Part shown: in pieces, positions 16,877 through 24,783 of the stretch
Layout of the letters: each line of letters begins with the position of its first letter
Numbering within the stretch: the first letter of the stretch is position 1
DNA from: CAG-390 sp964384555
GTDB taxonomy: Bacteria; Bacillota; Clostridia; Oscillospirales; CAG-272
Length of the DNA: 50,889 nt
Assembly (NCBI GenBank): GCA_964384555.1
Contig: CAYLLA010000007.1
Span: 1 to 50,889 of the forward strand
Direction of reading: 5' to 3'
Made by a program: the position numbers and the translations under genes
Notes under the pieces: model-generated
What the model saw: only the letters and a program-made list of their open reading frames with translations
Told to the model about the DNA's origin: nothing
The model's database searches: none

Positions 16877-18157
16877 TTAGGGCTTTGTGTTGCAGGAAAC
16901 ACCGGAGAGCGAACCGTTGCCGTCCGCAAAAGCGATCTTGTTCCACTTGCCGGCAGACCCGCCGAAATTGACGGAGGTAAGGTTGCGGCAACCGTAGAAA
17001 GCATTTTTGCCGACCGCCTTGAGCGATGCGGGCAGGTAGACGACAGAGAGTCCTGTACAGCCGGAGAACGCGCCCTCGGCTATCTCCGTGACCTTGCCGG
17101 TCATCTCCACGCGACCGAGTGAGGTACAGCCGGAGAATGCATAGTCGGATATCATACTGACCTTGCCGCCGATGTTCACCGCGCGAAGCGTCTCGGAGCC
17201 GCTAAAAGCATCGGAAATGACCTGCACATTGGAGGGGATATCAACATTTGTATCCTCGCCGCGATATGAGATCAGCACGCCGCGGCCTATCACCACAAAA
17301 TCCTCGGTGCGGCTGTTGAGCCACGCCGTGCCGTAGAGGGCGCGCACGCCGACGGTTCGGACGGATGCGGGGACAGAAATATCCGCAAGGCGGGTGCAGC
17401 CGCCAAAGGCTTTAGCGCCTATATGAGTCGTTTTTTTGTTAAATCCGACGTCGGAGAGGGCGGTGCAATCGGAAAATGCACCATCGGGGATAGACACAAG
17501 CCCGCCAAGCTCCGCCCACGCAATTGAAGTACAGCCGCCAAAGGCGTAATCGCCAAGCTCTTGGATATCAGTGGAGAGCGATACGCTGTCGATCGCGGTG
17601 CATCCAAAGTATGCCTGTGCGCCTATGCGTTCGGCGGTGGCCGCCCCGGGAGCGGTAGAGAGGGATATGCACCCAAAGAATGCCGCGCTGTCAACAGTCT
17701 TTACGGCAGACAATGGGGCTATGGCGCTGAGCGAGGTGCAATCGGCAAAGGTCGAGTCCCCTATGCTTTGCAGTCCCTCGCCACCGTCCACGGCAACAAG
17801 AGTCATGCAGTTTTTAAACGCGCCGGTCTTTATGCGGCGCACATTGTCCCCTATTGTCAGGTGCAGGATGGATGTATCCTCCGCAAACGCGCCTGTGCCT
17901 ATTGCTGTCACGGCATGGCCGTCAAGCTTATCGGGAATTATAAGGTGGCAGGGCGGCTCGCCGTCATACCCTACTATCTCCGCCTCGCCGTTCTCGTAAA
18001 GGTCGTAGATAAAACCGTCCGCGGATATGATCCCCTCGGATACCTTTGCGTATACCGTGCTGTCGGATAACAGCCCGCAACCGACAAGGCAGAGCAGGGA
18101 TGTGAAAATTACAGCCGCGACGAAAATACACGACGCACACCTTTTGTATCTTTTCAT
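16877..18157 (-). CDS. BspA-like leucine-rich-repeat lipoprotein (first of pair)
   Basis: The 426-residue protein has a basic start, a hydrophobic stretch and the lipobox LVGC (Cys about residue 27). About a dozen BspA/TpLRR repeats follow (DYAFGGCTSI, EGAFSGCTGL and similar). It carries the same W-L...VVIGRGVLISYRG insert as its downstream paralogue, so the pair arose by duplication. It is the first gene after the operon promoter, and 49 bases separate it from the second LRR gene. GGAGG lies eight bases before the ATG. It should be displayed on the outer face of the membrane. Confidence 0.87.
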   Translation of the reverse strand: MKRYKRCASCIFVAAVIFTSLLCLVGCGLLSDSTVYAKVSEGIISADGFIYDLYENGEAEIVGYDGEPPCHLIIPDKLDGHAVTAIGTGAFAEDTSILHLTIGDNVRRIKTGAFKNCMTLVAVDGGEGLQSIGDSTFADCTSLSAIAPLSAVKTVDSAAFFGCISLSTAPGAATAERIGAQAYFGCTAIDSVSLSTDIQELGDYAFGGCTSIAWAELGGLVSIPDGAFSDCTALSDVGFNKKTTHIGAKAFGGCTRLADISVPASVRTVGVRALYGTAWLNSRTEDFVVIGRGVLISYRGEDTNVDIPSNVQVISDAFSGSETLRAVNIGGKVSMISDYAFSGCTSLGRVEMTGKVTEIAEGAFSGCTGLSVVYLPASLKAVGKNAFYGCRNLTSVNFGGSAGKWNKIAFADGNGSLSGVSCNTKP

Positions 18158-18217
18158 TTTTTGCCTCCGATCCGCCGGAAATGGCGGATCTTTATATAGA
18201 TAAAATTATATATGTAT

Positions 18218-18246
18218 ATATTAACATACACAAAAAGCTTTGTCAA
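18218..18246 (-). promoter_or_regulatory. Promoter of the LRR-SPFH-ATPase operon
   Basis: On the minus strand TTGACA (18246-18241), a 17-base spacer and TAATAT (18223-18218) lie about 60 bases before the first LRR gene. No other good promoter was seen inside the operon. Confidence 0.75.
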
Positions 18247-18291
18247 GCACAAAGAAGTTAACGTAATAATAAATAAAAAGATAAAAAATGT

Positions 18292-18321
18292 GGCGGTAAA
18301 AACCACAAGGCTTTTACCGCC
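18292..18321 (-). terminator. Terminator of the glmM-LbH unit
   Basis: The arms GGCGGTAAAA and TTTTACCGCC are perfectly complementary with a ten-base loop. On the minus strand they are followed by a T-rich tract (complement of 18262-18288). It separates the LbH gene from the LRR operon. Confidence 0.8.
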
Positions 18322-18364
18322 GTCCCGCGGCAACGGCGGCCTACACCCGAGGCCGCGCACTGCG

Positions 18365-19039
18365 TTATCTTATTTCTCGTTCAACTATATCCGCGGCACT
18401 TTTGACTATACATCCCGCGGGTATCACTCCGCGCAGATGTGTCAGCGGATAGACGGATGTCCCTTTGCCGATCACCGAGCCGGGGCTTAAAACGCACCCG
18501 CAGCCAATGTCGGCGCCGTCTCCGAGTATCGCACCGAACTTGCGAAGCCCGGTGTCTATATTCCTGCCGTCGCGACAGTGGACGACCACGGCGCGGCCGT
18601 CTGATTTTAGGTTCGAGCATACCGCCCCCGCACCCATGTGAGCATGACAGCCGAGGATCGAATCCCCAACGTAGTTATAATGCGGCACCTGCACGCGATC
18701 CATCAAAATGCAGTTTTTCAGCTCGGTGGAGTTTCCTATCACGCAACCCTCCCCCGCAAATACACCGCCGCGAAGATATGCGCCTGGGCGGAGAGTCGTG
18801 CCGTCCCCCAGTATCGCCGTGCCCTCTATCGTTGCGGTGGCGGCTATCGTTACCCCTCGCCCCACCAAAACGCCGGGGCGGAGCATAGTGTAGCCCCCGG
18901 GCTCTCGGCCCAAAAGCTCATCAATGTATCCCGCAATGCGGGGCAGAGCTTCCCACGGGTACTCGGTGCTGCCAAACAGCGGCCGCAGGAGCGCAGGTAT
19001 CGACGAGAAAAGCTCAACCGTTCTTATACTGTCAGTCAC
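18365..19039 (-). CDS. GlmU C-terminal-like left-handed beta-helix protein
   Basis: The 224-residue protein consists mainly of hexapeptide repeats, from VLVGRGVTI to IGKGTSVYPL. It resembles the C-terminal acetyltransferase half of GlmU, including IGNSTELKN and VPHYNYVGDSILG, where GlmU has N-F-V-E-x-K-x-S and H-x-x-Y-x-G-D. The N-terminal nucleotidyltransferase half is absent. It probably acts on an amino-sugar phosphate or UDP-sugar, because its start (GTG at 19039) overlaps the end of the phosphoglucosamine mutase gene by eight bases. The exact reaction is unknown. Confidence 0.78.
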   Translation of the reverse strand: MTDSIRTVELFSSIPALLRPLFGSTEYPWEALPRIAGYIDELLGREPGGYTMLRPGVLVGRGVTIAATATIEGTAILGDGTTLRPGAYLRGGVFAGEGCVIGNSTELKNCILMDRVQVPHYNYVGDSILGCHAHMGAGAVCSNLKSDGRAVVVHCRDGRNIDTGLRKFGAILGDGADIGCGCVLSPGSVIGKGTSVYPLTHLRGVIPAGCIVKSAADIVEREIR

Positions 19040-20690
19040 AGCAGTACCCCCGCTTTTTTATCACCGCGGCAAGGCGTTGTGCATATGCCTCGCATTCCTT
19101 GGCATCCTCGCATTCCACCATTATGCGAATGACCGGCTCTGTTCCCGATTCGCGCAAAAGTATCCTGCCGTGCCCGCCTATCTGGTCGTTTATCTCGGCA
19201 AGCTTGCGGCGCACCTCCTCGTCCGCAGTTACGGCGGGCTTTGAGGTGACCTTTATATTCTTGCATACCTGCGGGTAGAGCTTTACCGGCTTGGCAAGCT
19301 TGGAGAGTGTGGTCTTTCTGTCCAGCATCTCCTCTGTTATCATGATGGCGGTCAGAATGCCGTCCCCAGTTGTCGCGTATTTTTTTAGGATTATATGTCC
19401 CGATTGCTCGCCGCCGAGCCTGTAGCCGTTTTGCTGCATGCACTCGTAAACGAACCTGTCGCCAACTGCGGTGAGTGCGCAGTTTATCCCCTCCGCTTCA
19501 AGCGCGGCCATAAGCCCGCTGTTTGACATTATCGTCGCCACAACGGTGTTAAGATCCAGATTGCCCTTTTCCTTAAGGCGCTTGGCAAGGATATATATGA
19601 TGTGGTCACCGCTCACCTCAGCACCTTTTTCATCGACCGCAATACAGCGGTCGGCATCGCCGTCAAAGGCAAAGCCAACATCAAGATGGTTCTCCCGTAC
19701 AAAGCGGCGAAGTGCATCGATGTGGGTCGAGCCGCAGTCAAGGTTTATATTTGTGCCGTCGGGGGATGCACCCATTAGATAGGTCTGCGCGCCGAGCGCA
19801 TCAAATACTGCCTTTGCTATCATCCAAGATGAGCCGTTGGCGCAGTCAAGCCCGACCTTAAGCGAGCGGTAGGAGTGCGATGCCACGGATATGAGATATC
19901 CAACGTATCTGTTACGTCCCGCAACATAGTCAACTATCCCGCCCACGCGGTCGCGGCGCGCGAGGGGCAGATCATCTCCCGCTATTCCGAGGCGTGCCAG
20001 GTCTCCGTCTATATACGCCTCAATAAGAGCCGCGGCGGCATCATCTATCTTTTCGCCGTAGCGGTTTATAAGCTTAATGCCGTTATCGTAGTAGGGATTG
20101 TGCGAGGCGGATATCATAACACCGCAGTCAAATTCATCCTGCTTTGTAACATATGTCACGCTCGGGGTAGTTGTAACGTGCAGCATATACGCATCGGCTC
20201 CGGATGCCGTTATGCCCGCAACCAGTGAATATTCAAGCATGTAGCTTGAGCGCCGCGTATCCTTGCCTATCACTATGCGCGGACGGTAACCCGGCTTGCG
20301 GCAGCCGGAGAGCGGGGAAGCATAGTACCAGCCGAGAAAACGACCGACCTTGTAGGCGTGCGCCGAGGTAAGCGTTACGTTCGCCTCGCCGCGAAAGCCG
20401 TCAGTCCCGAAGTATTTGTTCTTCTGCGTGCTGGGCGTTATCGATGCGGCGGGGGCATCATCGCCGCTTCCGTCCGCGTTGCGGTGGATTGTTATATCGT
20501 TGCGCAAAAGCTCATCGGCGCTCAGTGAAAACAGGTCGCAGATCAGCATGGCTTTGTCGATGTGGGGGAGGGATTGATCCATCTCCCATTTTGAAACAGA
20601 CTGGCGCGACACGCCAAGCTTTTCCGCCAGCTGCTCTTGTGAAATTTTGTTGGCAATGCGAAGGTGTGTGATCTTTTCGCCGATCGTCAT
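19032..20690 (-). CDS. glmM: Phosphoglucosamine mutase fused to an N-terminal XRE DNA-binding domain
   Basis: Residues 1-65 are a canonical XRE helix-turn-helix (ISQEQLAEKLGVSRQSVSKWE) and a short linker runs to about 90. Residues 92-552 form a complete alpha-D-phosphohexomutase: YFGTDGFRG, ISASHNP with the phosphoserine near 196, FDGDADRC metal loop, GEQSGH sugar-binding loop and RESGTEPVIR phosphate loop. The enzyme part matches GlmM (glucosamine-6-P to glucosamine-1-P). The frame is continuous with no internal start that would give the enzyme alone. Whether the fused domain still binds DNA is unknown. AAAGGA lies 13 bases before the ATG. Confidence 0.88.
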   Translation of the reverse strand: MTIGEKITHLRIANKISQEQLAEKLGVSRQSVSKWEMDQSLPHIDKAMLICDLFSLSADELLRNDITIHRNADGSGDDAPAASITPSTQKNKYFGTDGFRGEANVTLTSAHAYKVGRFLGWYYASPLSGCRKPGYRPRIVIGKDTRRSSYMLEYSLVAGITASGADAYMLHVTTTPSVTYVTKQDEFDCGVMISASHNPYYDNGIKLINRYGEKIDDAAAALIEAYIDGDLARLGIAGDDLPLARRDRVGGIVDYVAGRNRYVGYLISVASHSYRSLKVGLDCANGSSWMIAKAVFDALGAQTYLMGASPDGTNINLDCGSTHIDALRRFVRENHLDVGFAFDGDADRCIAVDEKGAEVSGDHIIYILAKRLKEKGNLDLNTVVATIMSNSGLMAALEAEGINCALTAVGDRFVYECMQQNGYRLGGEQSGHIILKKYATTGDGILTAIMITEEMLDRKTTLSKLAKPVKLYPQVCKNIKVTSKPAVTADEEVRRKLAEINDQIGGHGRILLRESGTEPVIRIMVECEDAKECEAYAQRLAAVIKKRGYCCD

Positions 20691-20711
20691 TTGGTTGCCA
20701 ATGTCCTTTCC

Positions 20712-20744
20712 TGCCGCAGGCGCACTTCCCGCGGCCGTGCGGCA
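20712..20744 (-). promoter_or_regulatory. Hairpin beside the ribosome-binding site of the HTH-GlmM gene
   Basis: TGCCGCA and TGCGGCA pair across a 19-base loop in a leader of about 145 bases, three bases upstream of AAAGGA. It may affect translation; no known riboswitch is recognised. Confidence 0.3.
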
Positions 20745-20840
20745 AATGGGATTTAACTCTGTTTTTTGAGCTATTTACCGCACTTTTAAGATCAACAGTG
20801 TTTTTTGCGATAGATCCGATATTGATATTTATATGAGTAT

Positions 20841-20869
20841 ATGATACCACACATCGCTTTACAAATCAA
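20841..20869 (-). promoter_or_regulatory. Promoter of the HTH-GlmM gene
   Basis: On the minus strand TTGATT (20869-20864), a 17-base spacer and TATCAT (20846-20841) lie about 150 bases before the ATG. Confidence 0.6.
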
Positions 20870-20950
20870 GCAATTATAAGTGGAATGTTTGTCAACCGCA
20901 GGTTGCGGACGTGCATTGATACATATACCAAGACCCCAAAAAAGACAAAC

Positions 20951-20989
20951 TCGGGGCTGCCTGCAGATATCCTCCGCAGGCAGCCCCGA
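20951..20989 (-). terminator. Terminator after the small membrane protein
   Basis: TCGGGGCTGCCTGC and its exact complement flank an 11-base loop. On the minus strand the hairpin is followed by GTTTGTCTTTTTT. It starts a few bases after the stop codon at 20996. Confidence 0.85.
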
Positions 20990-20995
20990 TATTTA

Positions 20996-21436
20996 TCAAT
21001 AATTTTCAACCGTTGCCTCGTCGTCAACGGGAATGTGATCGCCGGGGAGGGTGGATGCATCCTCGGTGTCGTCACTTTTGCCGTCAAGCTCGCCGTGCAT
21101 TATGCTTTCCAGCTCGTCCTCCTCGTCGGGAGATACGATATCGTATTCATCGCGGTCAAAAAGGTCAATGGCGTACCCGCCGTTTTTCCGTTTTAACTCG
21201 GCAATGGCAGATGCAAATGCGGCGATCAATGCGCCAATGGCGGTAAGCCCCAAAAGCATGGTCATGGCTGTAGAGCGGCGCTGTTCGCGGCGTATGCGGT
21301 CGCGGCGCTGTTCCTCAGCGTACAGCGAGAGCCTGAATACAGATACCGCCGCGGCTGTTGCCAGGGTGAGTCTGAATGCGCGGCGCATGAGTCTGCGTAT
21401 ACGCTTCGGCGATGCCGTTTGGGTGTTGTTTTTCAT
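20996..21436 (-). CDS. Hypothetical small membrane protein
   Basis: The 146-residue protein is not recognised. It has a strongly basic start (KRIRRLMRR), a hydrophobic stretch near residues 20-35, an Arg-rich loop (RRDRIRREQRR), a second hydrophobic helix (about 55-80, AMTMLLGLTAIGALIAA) and a very acidic tail rich in Asp and Glu. This suggests two membrane helices with the charged parts inside. The ATG at 21436 has AAAGGA nine bases upstream; a longer frame from 21520 lacks one. It lies between prfB and a strong terminator and may be co-transcribed with prfB. Confidence 0.55.
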   Translation of the reverse strand: MKNNTQTASPKRIRRLMRRAFRLTLATAAAVSVFRLSLYAEEQRRDRIRREQRRSTAMTMLLGLTAIGALIAAFASAIAELKRKNGGYAIDLFDRDEYDIVSPDEEDELESIMHGELDGKSDDTEDASTLPGDHIPVDDEATVENY

Positions 21437-21568
21437 TCTTTTTTGTCCTTTCTGAATAATTATGATAACAGTATACCTTGCTGTGCGGATGTCCCTGCCG
21501 TTCGGGGGGCGATCCCGCAAGCCTATTTGTTCTTCTCTTGTTTTGCTCGCCTGAGACCGTTTAGTTTT

Positions 21569-22687
21569 TTATTGGTCTTCCTGCTTTGAGATGTACTTGA
21601 GGTAGGCGTTCATAAAGCCGTCAAGTGCGCCGTCCATAACGGCACCGATGTTACCCGTCTCAAAGCCCGTGCGGTTATCCTTAACGAGTGTGTAGGGCAT
21701 AAATACATATGAGCGTATCTGCGAGCCCCACTCGATGTTCGTTTTGTTACCCTGTATCTCCGCTATCGTGTCAAGCCGCTCGCGGATCTTTATCTCCATC
21801 AGCTTTGACTTGAGCATCTTCATGGCGGTCTCCTTGTTTTGGAGCTGTGAACGCTCTGTCTGGCAGGTAACGACGATGCCCGTGGGCTTGTGAACGATAC
21901 GCACCGCCGAGCTGACCTTGTTTACATTCTGTCCGCCCGCGCCGCTTGAATGGAAGGGGATAAAATCATAGTCCTCGTCACGCACCACTACCTCGTCAAG
22001 CTTATCAAACTCCGGCATGACCTCGATGGATGCAAAGGAGGTCTGGCGGCGGCCTGCCGCATCAAAGGGAGATACGCGTACGAGCCTATGCACGCCGTTC
22101 TCGCTCTTGAGGTATCCGTAGGCGTTGGGGCCCTCCACAAATATCGTGGCACTCTTAATGCCCGCTTCTTCGCCGTCAAGCCAGTCTGTAAGCTTTACCT
22201 TGTAGCCGTTCTGCTCCGCCCAGCGTGTTATCATGCGGTAGAGCATCAGCGCCCAGTCCTGCGCTTCCGTGCCTCCCGCGCCGGGATGGAAGGAAACTAT
22301 CGCGTTGTTGCGGTCGTACTCGCCGGAGAGAAGTATAGAGGTGCGCTCATGCTCCTCCTGCTTCATTATGGCATCAAGCTCGGCCTGTACCTCGGGGACG
22401 GAGTCCTCATCGTTTTCTTCTATCGCCATCTCCGCCAGGGTGATGGCATCCTCAAGCCGTGCGCAAAGCGCCTCGTACTCTGATACTGTATCCTTTGATT
22501 GCTTTATCGTTTGCAATACCTTGGAGGAATGCTCCTGATTGCCCCAAAAATCAGGCTCAAGAGTTTCCTTTTCAAGCTCCTCGGCGCGTGCCCGAAGCTC
22601 GTCAACGCGAAGTGCCGTGCCAAGCTCCTTAAGTACGGGACGCAGAGCTATAAGCTTGTATTTTGCTTCTTCAAGTGCAACTATCAT
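21569..22687 (-). CDS. prfB: Peptide chain release factor 2
   Basis: The 372-residue protein ends translation at UGA and UAA. The tripeptide SPF (in RVSPFDAAGRRQTSF) marks it as RF2, and SGAGGQNVNK carries the catalytic GGQ. It is encoded in one continuous frame: the CUU-UGA-C programmed frameshift near codon 25 of most prfB genes is missing. The ATG at 22687 was chosen because GGAG lies 11 bases upstream and the N-terminus matches RF2; an upstream ATG at 22708 has no binding site. Confidence 0.93.
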   Translation of the reverse strand: MIVALEEAKYKLIALRPVLKELGTALRVDELRARAEELEKETLEPDFWGNQEHSSKVLQTIKQSKDTVSEYEALCARLEDAITLAEMAIEENDEDSVPEVQAELDAIMKQEEHERTSILLSGEYDRNNAIVSFHPGAGGTEAQDWALMLYRMITRWAEQNGYKVKLTDWLDGEEAGIKSATIFVEGPNAYGYLKSENGVHRLVRVSPFDAAGRRQTSFASIEVMPEFDKLDEVVVRDEDYDFIPFHSSGAGGQNVNKVSSAVRIVHKPTGIVVTCQTERSQLQNKETAMKMLKSKLMEIKIRERLDTIAEIQGNKTNIEWGSQIRSYVFMPYTLVKDNRTGFETGNIGAVMDGALDGFMNAYLKYISKQEDQ

Positions 22688-22734
22688 TTGGTTGTGTACT
22701 CCGATCATCTTAAGACGTCATTATCATTCATTAT

Positions 22735-22764
22735 ATTATACCATGAAATACAGGTGTATTGCAA
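22735..22764 (-). promoter_or_regulatory. prfB promoter
   Basis: On the minus strand TTGCAA (22764-22759), an 18-base spacer and TATAAT (22740-22735) lie about 50 bases before the start. Confidence 0.65.
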
Positions 22765-22878
22765 TAGATAAAATGAAAAATTTGTGATTTTGCCGTGTCT
22801 TTTTTAGAACTCGCCAAAAAGGGCGAGCCGCGCGGCGCCTATCCCTATCGACATAGAGATTTTTTTGCCCTCGCACTA

Positions 22879-22907
22879 TTGACTTTGGGCGAGATATTGG
22901 GTATAAT
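22879..22907 (+). promoter_or_regulatory. Promoter of the DUF1858-trmK-nif3 unit
   Basis: TTGACT (22879-22884), a 17-base spacer and TATAAT (22902-22907) lie 50 bases before the ATG at 22957. Confidence 0.75.
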
Positions 22908-22956
22908 AAAGTTGCAAATATCAAATATCGATATGTTATTGAAAGGAACAGCTATT

Positions 22957-23169
22957 ATGACAGTAACAAAGAACTCCGTTATCGGAGATGTACTTGACTT
23001 TGATGTTGAGACTGCAGAGTTTTTCTTTGCCATCGGCATGCATTGCCTCGGTTGCCCCGCCTCTCGCGGTGAGACCATTGAGGAGGCCTGCGCCGTACAC
23101 GGCACAGATGCAGATGCACTTGTTGAAAAGCTCAATAAATTCCTTGCCTCCAAGGGTCGAGGCGAGTAA
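22957..23169 (+). CDS. DUF1858-domain small protein
   Basis: The 70-residue protein matches the DUF1858 pattern: a start of the VTKNSVIGDVL type, then FFFAIGMHCLGCPASRGETIEEAC with two Cys, and a short C-terminal helix. Family members are thought to bind a small ligand or metal near the Cys pair, but no function is established. The start is set by AAAGGA nine bases before the ATG. trmK follows after nine bases, so they share a transcript. Confidence 0.85.
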   Translation: MTVTKNSVIGDVLDFDVETAEFFFAIGMHCLGCPASRGETIEEACAVHGTDADALVEKLNKFLASKGRGE

Positions 23170-23178
23170 GGCATGGTG

Positions 23179-23883
23179 ATGAGATCACCCGGCGCGCGGC
23201 TTTTGGCCGCCGCCGGCTATGCCGAAAAGGGTAAAATGATAGCCGACATCGGCACCGATCATGCATATCTGCCCGTTTATCTTGTTGGGTCGGGCATATC
23301 GCGCGGTGCGGTCGCCACAGATATAAATCGCGGTCCGCTTGAACGCGCCGCCGCAAACGTTGCGGCGGCGGGGCTTGAGGACCGCATCTCTTTGCGCCTT
23401 TGCGACGGGCTTGACGGGGTGGAAGAATACCACCCGCAAAACATCTTCATCCTCGGCATGGGCGGCGAGCTTATCGCACGCATACTCGGCGAGAGCGATA
23501 TGATCAAAAGCGGAGATGTTAGGCTCATCCTGCAGCCAATGACCCGCCAAGCGGCGGTGCGCGTTTTTTTGCTGTCCGGCGGATTCTTCATCGATGATGA
23601 GATCCTCGTTGAGGAGGAAGGCCGAATATACCAAATGATATGTGCGCACTATGACGGCATCCGCCGCACCGCGGATACTGCCGCAGGGCTTGTGGGCGCG
23701 GGAATACTTAACCGCGGCGGAGATCTCTGCCGCAGATATAAAGAACGCCTTTGCCGCGAGCTTTCGGCGAGTGCCGAGGGAAAACGCCGCGGCGGGGCAA
23801 TATCCGCCGCCGAGGCCGATGAAGCACTGGCGCGTGAGCTTGCAAGAGAGGATGGGTTTAAATATAAATATGAAGCTTTGTGA
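23179..23883 (+). CDS. trmK: tRNA (adenine(22)-N1)-methyltransferase
   Basis: The 234-residue protein has the TrmK layout: an N-terminal Rossmann methyltransferase fold with IADIGTDHAYLP as the SAM-binding motif I, ATDINRGPLERA as motif II, FILGMGGELI near 95, and a C-terminal coiled-coil region. It should methylate N1 of A22 in some tRNAs. TAAGG lies seven bases before the ATG at 23179; the ATG at 23173 is too close to it. The gene overlaps the next one (NIF3) by 14 bases, the usual pairing of trmK with a NIF3-family gene in Firmicutes. Confidence 0.88.
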   Translation: MRSPGARLLAAAGYAEKGKMIADIGTDHAYLPVYLVGSGISRGAVATDINRGPLERAAANVAAAGLEDRISLRLCDGLDGVEEYHPQNIFILGMGGELIARILGESDMIKSGDVRLILQPMTRQAAVRVFLLSGGFFIDDEILVEEEGRIYQMICAHYDGIRRTADTAAGLVGAGILNRGGDLCRRYKERLCRELSASAEGKRRGGAISAAEADEALARELAREDGFKYKYEAL

Positions 23884-24673
23884 TCTTTTGGCGGCACTGA
23901 ATGCAAAATGCCCGCCGCTTGAGGGATGTGAGGATCAGGACGGTGTGGCATTTCTGCCCGACCCCGACCGTGAGGTCGCGCGTATAGCGATAGCGCTGGA
24001 TGCCAACCCGCGCACCGCCGTGCTGGCGGCAGATGCGGGGGCGGATCTCTTTTTAACACACCACCCGATGCTGTACGGCGGTGAGCCGGAGGTCGGCACC
24101 CCGCAATATCTTGCGCGGGAGCTTTTGCTGTCGCCAGGCATTGCGGCAATGTCCCTGCATGCAAGGCTGGATGCTGCGCCCGGCGGCATGAATGATACAC
24201 TTTGCCGAAAGCTCGGCATATTTGATGAGTCCACCATCACGCGATTCGGCACACCGGATGCCGAGGGGCTGGGCAGGATCGGTAAGCTTTCCTGTCGCCA
24301 AGACCTTGGCGGAATATCCTACGGTGTGCCGTGCCGCACGCTCGCGGAATATGTAAAGGCTCGGCTCGGCGCTCCTGCGGCGGTAGTTACATTGCCGGAG
24401 CGCGAGCTTCACACCGTTGCCGTTGTCAGCGGCTCCTGCTCCGATTTTGTCCCGCGTGCGGCAGAGCTTGGGGCTGATGCCATCATCGGCGGCGAATTTA
24501 AATATCACACTCTCGATCTTGCGGTGTCACTTGGGATATCCTGCATAGGTGTGGGGCATTATTACAGCGAGAGACATGCCGTTGAGGTCCTCTCCCGCCT
24601 TTGCCGCGAGGTGATCCCCACAGCGGAGCTTATCACGGTCGATCCCGGCTGCCCCGCCGAGATCATAGCGTAG
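23870..24673 (+). CDS. NIF3/YqfO-family dinuclear metal protein
   Basis: The 267-residue protein carries the NIF3 metal motifs: LFLTHHPML near residue 62 and, late in the chain, IIGGEFKYH and GVGHYYSERHAVEVL, giving the His and Glu ligands. Length suits the core NIF3 fold without the extra central domain of YqfO. It was long called a GTP cyclohydrolase I type 2, but no role is proven. A start at 23852 is also possible. It overlaps trmK. Confidence 0.87.
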   Translation: MKLCDLLAALNAKCPPLEGCEDQDGVAFLPDPDREVARIAIALDANPRTAVLAADAGADLFLTHHPMLYGGEPEVGTPQYLARELLLSPGIAAMSLHARLDAAPGGMNDTLCRKLGIFDESTITRFGTPDAEGLGRIGKLSCRQDLGGISYGVPCRTLAEYVKARLGAPAAVVTLPERELHTVAVVSGSCSDFVPRAAELGADAIIGGEFKYHTLDLAVSLGISCIGVGHYYSERHAVEVLSRLCREVIPTAELITVDPGCPAEIIA

Positions 24674-24783
24674 GCGGGGCGTTATTGCCGCGGATCTATG
24701 CTGTACTGACAATTATAATAAGTAAGATATCATCATTATAATATAAATACCCGGCCGCGTTCGGCGGCCGCTTGGAGGTCACT

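Noticed and set aside
24753..24771. CGGCCGC/GCGGCCG hairpin before the metallophosphoesterase-like gene as a terminator of the NIF3 gene
   Set aside because: No T-run follows and it abuts the next ribosome-binding site; it is more likely a leader structure or chance.
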